The notes under the pieces: model-generated
What the model saw: only the letters and a program-made list of their open reading frames with translations
Database searches by the model: none
What the model was told of the DNA's origin: nothing
Assembly (NCBI GenBank): GCA_017444015.1
Contig: JAFSXN010000027.1
Location: forward strand, 1 to 36,993
Direction of reading: 5' to 3'
DNA from: Lachnospiraceae bacterium
GTDB lineage: Bacteria > Bacillota > Clostridia > Lachnospirales > Lachnospiraceae
Length of the DNA: 36,993 nt
Position numbers and translations under genes: made by a program
Shown here: one piece after another, positions 1-7,378 of the stretch
Layout: the number at the start of each line of letters is the position of its first letter
How positions within the stretch are numbered: position 1 is the first letter of the stretch

Positions 1-47
1 CAATCTTTTAGAGAATACAGTTTGTTCAGATGATCTGTTTATGGAGT

Positions 48-180
48 TATACTCAAATCCATATTTATACTGGTTAACACTTTTCGTTGCCGATCAACCA
101 GACTCGCAAACGCAATTCCAGTACGTTTGCTTTATCAAAAACGGCAATTAATTGCGTTCGCGAGTATATATGGATTTGAG
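48..180. repeat. Outer palindrome split by a 103-bp element
   Basis: A 13-bp perfect inverted repeat, CTCAAATCCATAT at 52-64 and ATATGGATTTGAG at 168-180, encloses the 103-bp element at 66-168. The left arm starts with TATAC (48-52), the same terminal motif as the enclosed element. The simplest reading is an older TATAC-ended palindrome into which the 103-bp element inserted. A similar start, TATACTCAAAT, recurs near 474. The sequence shows the nesting; the insertion history is inference. Confidence 0.6.
66..168 (+). repeat. 103-bp palindromic element, copy A1
   Basis: This is the first of four full-length copies of a 103-bp repeat; the others are at 2008-2110, 20332-20434 and 22524-22626. 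The ends are TATACTGGTTAAC and, read inward from the other side, TATACTCGCGAAC, so they form imperfect terminal inverted repeats. Inside, ACTCGCAAACGCAATT (102-117) pairs with AATTGCGTTCGCGAGT (150-165) with one mismatch. It has no coding capacity. It differs from the copy at 20332 at about 5 positions. It resembles a MITE, but no partner transposase is visible. Confidence 0.85.
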
Positions 181-185
181 GCGCC

Positions 186-226
186 GGATTCTGGGCGACG
201 AAGGAGCCTTCTTCCTTACAGAATCC
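186..226. repeat. Short palindrome
   Basis: GGATTCTG (186-193) pairs with CAGAATCC (219-226), and AAGGA (201-205) pairs with TCCTT (213-217) within it, giving a two-part hairpin. It sits in the run of palindromes that fills the first 470 bases. I see no coding sequence here. Its function is unknown. Confidence 0.5.
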
Positions 227-239
227 GTGCGCATCCTGT

Positions 240-295
240 TATACTCGTCGGATCAAGGTTTTTCGGTTTTCCATTTATTTGTTCCGACGAGTATA
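240..295. repeat. 56-bp TATAC-ended palindromic element
   Basis: It has perfect 13-bp terminal inverted repeats: TATACTCGTCGGA at 240-252 and TCCGACGAGTATA at 283-295. The TATACTCG end matches one end of the 103-bp element, so it looks like a short member of the same class. It directly abuts, and by two bases overlaps, the next element at 294-339. Confidence 0.65.
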
Positions 296-339
296 TACTA
301 CGCTATAAGTGATATTATTTTCAAGATATAGCGCAGTAT
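294..339. repeat. 46-bp TATAC-ended palindrome, copy B1
   Basis: TATACTACGCTATA (294-307) pairs with TATAGCGCAGTAT (327-339). The second copy, B2, is at 2149-2195 with nearly the same termini and centre. In both cases the B element follows a 103-bp A element and precedes an ATPase gene. Confidence 0.7.
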
Positions 340-386
340 TTATCGGATGAAGATATCAAGACATATCAAATAGATTATTCTATAAG

Positions 387-466
387 GGATAATTTCCTAA
401 AACCACATTCTAAAACATAGTTTTGGGGAATTATCCAACTCTTATTGACGGATAGCTCCCCAAAAC
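387..466 (+). repeat. Palindromic repeat C1, left boundary of the ATPase pair
   Basis: GGATAATTTCCTAAAAC and GTTTTGGGGAATTATCC (420-436) form an imperfect hairpin. A third partial arm, CTCCCCAAAAC, ends at 466. The same arrangement in the same orientation occurs at 3475-3553, just after the second ATPase gene. The two copies therefore bracket about 3.1 kb holding both ATPase genes. Confidence 0.75.
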
Positions 467-473
467 ATATAAT
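445..473 (+). promoter_or_regulatory. Promoter for the first ATPase gene, partly inside repeat C1
   Basis: TTGACG (445-450), 17-bp spacer, TATAAT (468-473). Five of six -35 bases and all six -10 bases match the sigma-A consensus. The -35 lies inside repeat C1 and the -10 just beyond it. The expected start is near 480, giving a leader of about 110 nt to the chosen start at 592. The matching bases in the second copy of the repeat (C2) are not promoter-like. Confidence 0.7.
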
Positions 474-591
474 ATACTCAAATATTCATAGGGCTCTTTT
501 TTAGTGATTGCTCAATGTAAGCGCGTTTATTAAACAAATGCGCAAGGATGCAAAACGGGAAGCGCCTGTATTCTGCTGTGGGGATATATCT

Positions 592-2019
592 ATGATAGGA
601 CGAGAGGAAGAAATCAAAATACTGGAAGCTCTTCTATACAGTAACAGGCCGGAATTCCTGGCTCTTTACGGAAGAAGAAGGGTTGGAAAAACATACCTGG
701 TCCGGGAGTTTTTTAATAATACGTTTTCTTTCTATGCAACCGGTGTGCAAAAGGGCGACAGAAAACAACAACTCCGCGCCTTTAAGGAAGCTCTGGTAAA
801 ATACGGAGACGAAAATAAAACGATACCGAAAGACTGGTTTGAGGCATTTTCACGGTTGGAGGCCTTGCTGGGGAAAGAAGAGATTGTTAGAGATTTTCGA
901 TCGAACAAGCGCATTGTTTTTTTAGACGAACTGCCTTGGATGGATACCGCCAAATCTGATTTCAAAAGCGCTTTTGATCACTTTTGGAATACGTTCGGTT
1001 CTGCTGAGAAAGATCTTTTGCTGATTATTTGCGGATCGGCAACATCGTGGATAATCAACAATATCGTAAAGGATACAGGCGGATTCTACAACAGGCTGAC
1101 CAGACAAATGCGCCTGATGCCTTTTACACTGCGCGAGTGTGAACAGCTGCTTCAGAGCAACGGAGTGCATTATACGAGAAAACAGATCGTTGAGAGCTAT
1201 ATGGTCTTCGGGGGTGTTCCATATTATCTGAATTATCTGGATCCGGGGAAGAGTCTTGCACAGAATATAGACCTGCTCTTTTTCAGAGAAAACAGTCCAC
1301 TGAAATATGAGTTCGGACAGATGTTTCATGCTTTATTTCACAATTCTGATAAGTATTTAAATATTATCAGGGAATTATCAGGGAAAAAATCAGGCCTTAC
1401 AAGAAAGGAACTGATCGAAAGCGGGAAGGTAAGTGATGGAAAGGAACTGACAAAATGCCTGGAAGATTTGGAACAATGTGGGTTTATCCGTAAGTATCAT
1501 GATTTTTCTACAAGGGCAAAAAGCGTCCATTTTCAACTGATCGATCCCATGTGTCTTTTTTATCTGGCGTTCATTGAGAACGGCAAAGTGGGATCGTGGA
1601 TGGATCACATTAATACATCGGCGTATTATGCCTGGTGCGGACTTTCATTTGAAAAGGTTTGTTTGCTGCATATCGAACAGATCAAGCAAAGGCTTGGTAT
1701 AGCCGGGGTATCCAGCAATGAGCTGTCCTGGAGCAGTAAAAAAACGAAGCCCGGGGCCCAGATCGATCTGCTGATCGACAGAAAGGACGACATCATAAAC
1801 ATATGTGAGATGAAGTTTTCAGAGGAGATGTTTATTATTGACGCAAATTATGAGGAAAGCCTTATACATAAGGTGGAAACTTTCCGAAAAGAAACGGGAA
1901 CCCGAAAGGCTCTTTGGCTCACTATGATCACATTTTCCGGCGTAGCAAATAATGAACATAAACATATAGTCATCAATGAACTGACGGCGGACGACCTATT
2001 TGCAATATATACTGGTTAA
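592..2019 (+). CDS. DUF234-type P-loop ATPase with PD-(D/E)XK-like C-terminus
   Basis: This is a 475-aa ATPase of the archaeal-type/DUF234 group, which is common in multiple copies in anaerobes and has no settled function. Walker A is GRRRVGKT (residues 27-34) and Walker B is IVFLDE (D112, E113). A winged-helix-like middle follows. Near the end, QIDLLID (about 390) followed by ICEMK (about 404-407) fits the nuclease-like PD-(D/E)XK pattern of DUF234. I chose ATG 592 because the family begins at an 'IGRE' motif; a TTG at 508 and an ATG at 538 are also in frame, and none has a strong ribosome site. Its TAA stop lies inside repeat element A2, so the last three codons (YTG) and the stop come from the repeat. 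It is AT-rich relative to the housekeeping genes, which suggests transfer. Confidence 0.8.
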   Translation: MIGREEEIKILEALLYSNRPEFLALYGRRRVGKTYLVREFFNNTFSFYATGVQKGDRKQQLRAFKEALVKYGDENKTIPKDWFEAFSRLEALLGKEEIVRDFRSNKRIVFLDELPWMDTAKSDFKSAFDHFWNTFGSAEKDLLLIICGSATSWIINNIVKDTGGFYNRLTRQMRLMPFTLRECEQLLQSNGVHYTRKQIVESYMVFGGVPYYLNYLDPGKSLAQNIDLLFFRENSPLKYEFGQMFHALFHNSDKYLNIIRELSGKKSGLTRKELIESGKVSDGKELTKCLEDLEQCGFIRKYHDFSTRAKSVHFQLIDPMCLFYLAFIENGKVGSWMDHINTSAYYAWCGLSFEKVCLLHIEQIKQRLGIAGVSSNELSWSSKKTKPGAQIDLLIDRKDDIINICEMKFSEEMFIIDANYEESLIHKVETFRKETGTRKALWLTMITFSGVANNEHKHIVINELTADDLFAIYTG

Positions 2020-2110
2020 CGATTTGCATTGCCGATCAAACCGGACTCGCAAACGCAATTCCAATATGTTTGCTCATCAAAAACGGTAATTAGTTACGTT
2101 TGCGAGTATA
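2008..2110 (+). repeat. 103-bp palindromic element, copy A2
   Basis: Full-length copy in the same orientation as A1, starting TATACTGGTTAAC and ending GCGAGTATA. It is the most diverged of the four full copies. It overlaps the last 12 bases of the upstream ATPase gene and supplies its stop codon. Confidence 0.85.
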
Positions 2111-2148
2111 GTATGACAGTGTTTGCATTGATGCGCTTTTCCTGGAAT

Positions 2149-2195
2149 TATACCACGCTATAAGTGGTTTTATTTGTAAGATATAGCGTAGTATA
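2149..2195. repeat. 47-bp TATAC-ended palindrome, copy B2
   Basis: TATACCACGCTATA (2149-2162) pairs with TATAGCGTAGTATA (2182-2195). It is the partner of B1 at 294-339 and shares the AAGTG and TTATTT centre. With A2 it occupies most of the 352-base gap between the two ATPase genes. The rest of that gap is AT-rich, with a lone TATAAT at 2319-2324 and no clear -35. Confidence 0.7.
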
Positions 2196-2371
2196 TGTTA
2201 TTTTATCACTATATTGGACCCTTGTGCGATCATAAAAAATATGCTAGATTATAAAATATGTAGGAATATTATAATACATCATCATGTTTTTAAGAAATTA
2301 TAAAATGAATTTTAGCAGTATAATGAATTATAGAAATTATTGTCAACTATAAAAATGGGATTGATAGCTAT

Positions 2372-3445
2372 ATGAAGAAAACACAAAATCCATTTACTCA
2401 CATGTACGGCACTGCCGGTCAGGCTTATATCAATATGGGATGGGCTGAGAAGGCAATCGAGAATTTCAGCTATGACAAGCCCTCTGAATATGTATATAAA
2501 ATCATCGGTGCCAGAGGAAGCGGCAAGACAGTAGTATTGTCGGATATTCTGGGATATTTCCGTAACAAAGAGCTGGCGAAGGATGGCTTTTTGGTATATG
2601 ATCTGTCCTCTGCCAGAGATCCGCTCCATACATTGGTTGCCTATCTGACAGAAGAGGATTTTTCCGGTAAAAAGAAGCTGTCGGGTTTACATTTGAGTGC
2701 TTCAGTTGGAGTGGTAAATGCCGGCTTAAGTCTGGATAGTTCTGAGAGCGAGAAATACCGGGATGATGAGGTGGAGTTGGATAAGCTGTTAGCGAAAGCT
2801 TTTGATAAAGGGAAAAAGATTCTTGTATGTATTGACGATATAGTCAAAACGGAGGCAATGACAGCCTTTTGTTCCGTATATGCGAAATATATCCGGGTCG
2901 GAGCGCCGTTTTATTTTATATGTACAGGTCTGTATTCCAACATCAATGCATTGGGAAGAGTTCGGAGTCTGACTTTTTTCAGACGGGCAGAGTCTATTGA
3001 GGTGCGGGCTTTGTCAGAAGTTTCCGTTACGATGAAATATAAAAAATTTTTCGGCATTGAGACGGAAGAAGCCAGAAAACTCGCGATGCTCACCAAAGGC
3101 TATGCCTACGCTTATCAGGTTCTGGGCAGTCTTTATTTCAATAAAAAGGAAACGGACTCGCTTGAGGATCTGATCGATGATTTTGATGAAATTCTTTTCA
3201 GTCAATCTTATGAGAAAATATGGGAAGAGTTGACCGGGGGAGAAAAGACGCTTCTAAAAATTATGCTGGAGTACAGGAAAAGGGAGGAGATTCTTAAGCA
3301 AATGAAGAAGCCAGGAAATTATTCCGAGTACAGGAGTTCCCTGATCCGAGGCGGTCTCATACGGGAGACAGCCCGGGGGGAGATAGATTTCTGCCTGCCG
3401 CGTTTTGAAGAGTACATCCGGTACTTTTGTCTGGATCTGGATTAA
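2372..3445 (+). CDS. P-loop AAA-type ATPase, function unknown
   Basis: A 357-aa ATP-binding protein. Walker A is GARGSGKT (about residues 49-56, within IIGARGSGKTVVL). A Walker B-like strand, ILVCIDD, lies near residue 150. The C-terminal third is predicted helical and ends in a winged-helix-like region (RSSLIRGGLIRE). It has no membrane segment, nuclease motif or other recognisable domain. It is not a close relative of the ATPase at 592-2019; both belong to the broad STAND/AAA assemblage. The start is the first ATG, with only a weak GGGA upstream. It is monocistronic and bounded by repeats B2 and C2. Low GC suggests acquired DNA. Confidence 0.75.
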   Translation: MKKTQNPFTHMYGTAGQAYINMGWAEKAIENFSYDKPSEYVYKIIGARGSGKTVVLSDILGYFRNKELAKDGFLVYDLSSARDPLHTLVAYLTEEDFSGKKKLSGLHLSASVGVVNAGLSLDSSESEKYRDDEVELDKLLAKAFDKGKKILVCIDDIVKTEAMTAFCSVYAKYIRVGAPFYFICTGLYSNINALGRVRSLTFFRRAESIEVRALSEVSVTMKYKKFFGIETEEARKLAMLTKGYAYAYQVLGSLYFNKKETDSLEDLIDDFDEILFSQSYEKIWEELTGGEKTLLKIMLEYRKREEILKQMKKPGNYSEYRSSLIRGGLIRETARGEIDFCLPRFEEYIRYFCLDLD

Positions 3446-3474
3446 AAACAAGAAGGCAATGGCATCATACTTAG

Positions 3475-3553
3475 GATAATTCCCCAAAACCACATCTTAA
3501 AATATAGTTTTGGGGAATTATCAAGCATTTTTCGCAGGATACTTCCCCAAAAC
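3475..3553 (+). repeat. Palindromic repeat C2, right boundary of the ATPase pair
   Basis: GATAATTCCCCAAAAC (3475-3490) and GTTTTGGGGAATTATC (3507-3522) form a perfect 16-bp inverted repeat with a 16-nt loop. A third arm, TTCCCCAAAAC, follows at 3543-3553. It is a direct repeat of C1 (387-466), starting about 30 bases after the second ATPase gene. It could also act as a transcription end, though there is no T-run. Confidence 0.75.
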
Positions 3554-3664
3554 ATTCGATTATTATTGCTTCTATAATTTACGGTAAAGCAATGCTGGAG
3601 GATGACAAACCGGAAGAGAAGTAAAATGAAGAGATATTAGTATCAGCTAAGTATTAACTTTCTG

Positions 3665-3970
3665 CTAACTGATCGCTTTAGTGTACTGCTCCCAATAGCG
3701 CAGAATATATTCATCGTCGACCTCCTGATTCATCCAGGCTCTGAGTTCGTTTTCCTCCGCAGCAAGCTCCGGTTGACGTCTTTTGTTCTTCGGATCCTCG
3801 CAGGTTATTTCGATCAGATCATGTATCTTCTTCAGGTATGATTCAGAATAATCCTGAGAGGATTTACCGCTCAGATAGTTGTTTCTTGCCCTGATCAGCC
3901 GCGTTACTTCTCCATGGATATTGGATAGTTGTTCTTTTAATGTCAGAGAATACCAGGTTTCTCTTGTCAT
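3665..3970 (-). CDS. Conserved small hypothetical protein
   Basis: A 101-aa soluble, charged, largely helical protein beginning MTRETWYSLTLKEQL and ending WEQYTKAIS. I recall similar small proteins in Lachnospiraceae genomes but know of no function. I chose the start at 3970, not 3997, because GAGGAG (3977-3982) stands 6 nt upstream of it. A promoter on the minus strand fits: TTTATT (4033-4038), 17 bp, TATACT (4010-4015). It is transcribed divergently from the HD-GYP gene at 4143. No function can be assigned. Confidence 0.65.
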   Translation of the reverse strand: MTRETWYSLTLKEQLSNIHGEVTRLIRARNNYLSGKSSQDYSESYLKKIHDLIEITCEDPKNKRRQPELAAEENELRAWMNQEVDDEYILRYWEQYTKAIS

Positions 3971-4009
3971 AGCATGCTCCTCTGCTTTTCTTCCCATAAC
4001 CTGATCCTT

Positions 4010-4038
4010 AGTATACTATAGGTCAGATTATAAATAAA
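4010..4038 (-). promoter_or_regulatory. Promoter of the small hypothetical gene
   Basis: On the minus strand, TTTATT (4033-4038), a 17-bp spacer and TATACT (4010-4015). The -10 is strong and the -35 is weak. It is back to back with the HD-GYP gene promoter. Confidence 0.45.
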
Positions 4039-4070
4039 CCGGGTGATCGGCATAATCGTTAACCAGTATA
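4039..4070 (-). repeat. Truncated remnant of the 103-bp element (A5)
   Basis: The 32 bases read CCGGGTGATCGG...CGTTAACCAGTATA and match one end of the 103-bp element in minus orientation; compare 20399-20434, with a short internal deletion. The other two thirds are missing. It lies in the divergent promoter region between the genes at 3665-3970 and 4143-7235, ending 8 bp before the -35 of the latter. Confidence 0.65.
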
Positions 4071-4078
4071 AATTCGTC

Positions 4079-4115
4079 TTGATATTTATACGTGTCAACG
4101 TATATAATTGACACG
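4079..4115 (+). promoter_or_regulatory. Promoter and overlapping operator-like dyad for the HD-GYP gene
   Basis: TTGATA (4079-4084), 18-bp spacer, TATAAT (4103-4108). A perfect 8-bp inverted repeat, CGTGTCAA (4091-4098) and TTGACACG (4108-4115), brackets the -10 with a 9-bp gap. A second, overlapping dyad is TATACGT (4087-4093) with ACGTATA (4098-4104). A dyad across the core promoter suggests repressor binding. The regulator is unknown. Confidence 0.55.
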
Positions 4116-4142
4116 ACTTTATTCCAAGGAGGGGACAGAATA

Positions 4143-7100
4143 ATGGTAAGGCCGATAAAAATAGCCTTGAAATGTTGCTTTATATTGTTATTGACGGTGA
4201 CAGGCGTGTTGGTGACGACGATTACCGGATTTTGTGATGACAATGTTGTGGACCGAAATGCGTCTGACGTTCAGACCACGCATTTGTCAGTCGATCCCAC
4301 CGGGCAAAATGAGGGCTTTTCCGCGGTGTTGTATGACATCAGCAATGGCCTTCCCACCTCCGAAGCCAACGCCATTGCCGAGACAGGTGAGGGCTTTATC
4401 TGGATCGGCAGCTATGCGGGGCTTATCCGATATGATGGCAATACCTTCGAACGATTGGACTCCACAGGGGGAATTTCCAGCATCAAATGTCTGCATGTTG
4501 ACAGCAGGGATCGGCTTTGGATGGGTACCAATGACAATGGCGTCGCGGTCATGGATAAAGGAGAGTTTCGGCTATGGGGCAAGATGGATGGTATGGAATC
4601 CGCTCATACCCGGGCCATTACCGAGGATGAGAACGGAACCATCTACATCGCAACCACCTGTGGTATCGTTACCATTGACACGGATGATAACCTGTCTATG
4701 CTGGAGGATGATCTGATCGCGGAAGCGAATATGCGATTTATGATCAAGGGAACCGATGGACTCATTTACGGTCTGACAAATTACGGCGATATCATGACGA
4801 TCCGGGACGGCAAGCTGGTCAACTATATCTCCGCCGATGACAATACGGAGTCCGGAGCCGTCGGCGCGTTCTATCCGGATATGGAAGAGCCGGGAATGGT
4901 TTATTTGCAGAGCCTTGACTACGGTTTCTGCCGAGCCAGGATGGGAGAGCGCCTGACAGATATTGTGGAGATCAATATTGAACCGCTGACCACGGTACAG
5001 ATGATCTCCTATATTGACGGCAAGCTGTGGATCTGTGCCTCCAACGGGATCGGATATGTGGAAGACGAAGCATTCCACCTGCTGGAAAACCTGCCTATGA
5101 ACAACAGTGTGGGCGGCGTTATGATGGACTATCTGGGCAATCTGTGGTTCACCTCTACCCGCCAGGGCGTAATGAAGATTGTACCGAACCAGTTTTCCAA
5201 TCTGTTCCAACGCTTTGATCTGCCGACAAATGTAGTTAATACCACCTGTATGATCGGGGATAAGCTCCTGATCGGATCGGATACGGGTCTGACGGTACTT
5301 GACGACAATGGTCCGGTATCAGACCTCCCGTTGACAAAGGCGGTCACGGCCTCAGACGAGGACCTGGGCGCGGATGATCTGATCAAGCTGCTTGGCGAGT
5401 GCCGCATTCGTTCTATCATCCGTGACAGTCATGACCGGGCATGGATTTCCGTCTGGCGGGAGCTGGGGTTAGTGCGCTACGATCATGGTGAGGTTGTAGT
5501 ATTTACCGAAGAAGACGGCCTTCTGTCCAGCAGCCTGCGAGCTGTTGCTGAAAAAGAGGACGGTAAAATCCTTGTGGCGATGGCCGGCGGCGTGAGCATC
5601 ATTGAAGGTGATCGCGTGATCGGCTCTTACGGCGAAGAGGAGGGTATCACAAACACGGAAAGCCTCACCGTAAGTGAGGGACTGAACGGGGAGATCATAC
5701 TGGGCAGCAATGGCGGAGGCATCTATATCATTGATGATTCGGGCGTTACGAATATCAATGTGGAGGATGGCCTGCCTTCGGATGTTGTGATGCGTGTCAA
5801 GAAGGATAAAAATCATAACGTCATCTGGATCGTCTGCAGCAGCGGTATTGCCTACATGACGCCGGATCATAGCGTCACCGCGATTCAAAAGTTCCCTTAC
5901 ACAAATAACTTCGATCTTTACGAAAACAGCCAGGGAGATATGTGGGTGCTCAGCAGCAATGGTATCTATGTAGTGCCGACAGAAGAGCTGTTAGAAAACG
6001 GCGAGATCGACCCGGTCTTTTACAGCCTTGCCAACGGCCTGACCTGTATTGCCACGGCAAATTCCTACAGCGAACTGACTGCGGAGGGTGATTTATATAT
6101 ATCGGGCAGCATCGGTGTGTGCAAGGTCAACGTTGACCAACCGATTGAGGACGTCAATGATCTGAAGGCCGTGGTGCCCTATGTGGAGGCGGACGGGGTA
6201 CGCATTTATCCGGATGAAAACGGGGCGTTTACCATTTCGGACAGCACACAGAAGCTGACTGTTCCCAGCTTTGTATTCAACTATTCCCTGAGCGATCCCC
6301 AGGTAAGCCTTCAGCTGGAGGGCTTTGAGCGAAACAGCACGACTGTCAGCCGCAGCAATATGGTACCCATCGACTATACCAACCTTCGGGGCGGTACTTA
6401 TCACTATGTGATGCAGCTAAAGGACAATATGGGCCGCGGAAACAAGGTGGTTTCCGTTCAGATCACGAAGGAAAAGGCTTTTTATGAGGAAGCCTGGTTC
6501 TATGTGGTGGCCGGGCTGTTTGTGCTGCTTTTGCTGATAGCAGTCGTCCGGTTCTATGTCAGTCGCAAAACGCAGAAGCTGGAAAAGAAACAGAAAGAGA
6601 CTATGGCGCTCGTCGGCGGTATAACGGAAGCCTTCGCAAAGGTCATCGATATGAAGGATCGCTACACCAACGGCCATTCCTCCCGCGTAGCGAAGTACAC
6701 CACCATGCTGGCGAAGGAATTAGGGTGCGATGAGGAGACGGTTGAGAAATACTATCGCATCGCGCTGCTGCATGACATCGGCAAGATTGGCGTTCCGCCC
6801 GAGGTGCTGAACAAGCCGGGCAAGCTGACGGACGAGGACTTTGAGATTATCAAGTCCCATACTTCTCAGGGCTATGAAGCGCTGAAGGAAATCAGCATAA
6901 TGCCTGAGCTGGCCATCGGCGCCCAGGCGCATCACGAACGTCCAGACGGCAGAGGGTATCCCAACCATCTGAAGGGGGATGAAATACCCCGTGTGGCCCA
7001 GATCATTGCCGTGGCGGACTGCTTTGACGCTATGTATTCCAACCGTCCTTATCGTAACCGTATGAACTTTGATAAGGTAGTCTCCATCATCAAGGAGGTC

Positions 7101-7235
7101 TCCGGCAGCCAGCTGACGTCGGATGTGGTAGATGCCTTTCTGCGACTGGTGGAGAAGGGCGAGTTCCGCGATCCTGACGATACGGGCGGCGGCAGCATGG
7201 AGAATATCGAGAACATCCGCAGCAAGGAATCATAA
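4143..7235 (+). CDS. Membrane sensor: propeller, Y_Y_Y domain and HD-GYP phosphodiesterase
   Basis: A 1030-aa single-protein signalling device. Residues about 6-28 are a signal or first membrane segment. About 50-680 is a series of two-component-regulator propeller repeats (IWIGSYAGLIRYDG, LWMGTNDNGVAV, LWFTSTRQGVMKI and others). Next come a Y_Y_Y-like domain, a membrane segment at about 785-806, and an HD-GYP domain with HD at 877-878 and HHERPDGRGYP at 930-940. HD-GYP domains hydrolyse c-di-GMP, so the likely role is lowering c-di-GMP in response to an extracellular ligand. Start 4143 is fixed by AAGGAGGGG 8 nt upstream; a GTG at 4092 lies inside the operator and is unlikely. It ends at a strong terminator and is probably monocistronic. 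Confidence 0.9.
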   Translation: MVRPIKIALKCCFILLLTVTGVLVTTITGFCDDNVVDRNASDVQTTHLSVDPTGQNEGFSAVLYDISNGLPTSEANAIAETGEGFIWIGSYAGLIRYDGNTFERLDSTGGISSIKCLHVDSRDRLWMGTNDNGVAVMDKGEFRLWGKMDGMESAHTRAITEDENGTIYIATTCGIVTIDTDDNLSMLEDDLIAEANMRFMIKGTDGLIYGLTNYGDIMTIRDGKLVNYISADDNTESGAVGAFYPDMEEPGMVYLQSLDYGFCRARMGERLTDIVEINIEPLTTVQMISYIDGKLWICASNGIGYVEDEAFHLLENLPMNNSVGGVMMDYLGNLWFTSTRQGVMKIVPNQFSNLFQRFDLPTNVVNTTCMIGDKLLIGSDTGLTVLDDNGPVSDLPLTKAVTASDEDLGADDLIKLLGECRIRSIIRDSHDRAWISVWRELGLVRYDHGEVVVFTEEDGLLSSSLRAVAEKEDGKILVAMAGGVSIIEGDRVIGSYGEEEGITNTESLTVSEGLNGEIILGSNGGGIYIIDDSGVTNINVEDGLPSDVVMRVKKDKNHNVIWIVCSSGIAYMTPDHSVTAIQKFPYTNNFDLYENSQGDMWVLSSNGIYVVPTEELLENGEIDPVFYSLANGLTCIATANSYSELTAEGDLYISGSIGVCKVNVDQPIEDVNDLKAVVPYVEADGVRIYPDENGAFTISDSTQKLTVPSFVFNYSLSDPQVSLQLEGFERNSTTVSRSNMVPIDYTNLRGGTYHYVMQLKDNMGRGNKVVSVQITKEKAFYEEAWFYVVAGLFVLLLLIAVVRFYVSRKTQKLEKKQKETMALVGGITEAFAKVIDMKDRYTNGHSSRVAKYTTMLAKELGCDEETVEKYYRIALLHDIGKIGVPPEVLNKPGKLTDEDFEIIKSHTSQGYEALKEISIMPELAIGAQAHHERPDGRGYPNHLKGDEIPRVAQIIAVADCFDAMYSNRPYRNRMNFDKVVSIIKEVSGSQLTSDVVDAFLRLVEKGEFRDPDDTGGGSMENIENIRSKES

Positions 7236-7265
7236 GCAGAGTCTCTTCTACGGAGGGGATGCAAT

Positions 7266-7323
7266 CAAACGATGCACAAAGCCCCGGCTATTCGTGTGTG
7301 TTCCGGGTGCATCGTTTGTTTTA
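7266..7323 (+). terminator. Rho-independent terminator after the HD-GYP gene
   Basis: A perfect 12-bp stem, CAAACGATGCAC (7266-7277) with GTGCATCGTTTG (7307-7318), with an inner CCCGG/CCGGG pairing, followed by TTTTAT. It lies about 30 bases after the HD-GYP stop codon. Confidence 0.8.
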
Positions 7324-7378
7324 TGTAACTAATCTGTTAATGTTTTATGTCATTTTGGGTCTGGAGGGAGGTATTTAT

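Noticed and set aside
127-312. A 61-codon open frame near the left end
   Set aside because: It runs through three palindromic repeats (A1, 186-226 and 240-295), has no ribosome site and no protein-like composition.
1-3600. CRISPR array or classical insertion sequence in the repeat-rich left end
   Set aside because: The repeats differ in type, are not regularly spaced, are individually palindromic, and no cas gene or transposase is present.
4108-4113. TTGACA as a -35 box
   Set aside because: A -10 at the right distance would fall in the ribosome site and is not TATAAT-like. The bases are better explained as half of the operator dyad.
4092-4142. GTG start extending the HD-GYP protein by 17 residues
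   Set aside because: It lies inside the promoter and operator; ATG 4143 has an ideal AAGGAGGGG and begins a proper signal segment.
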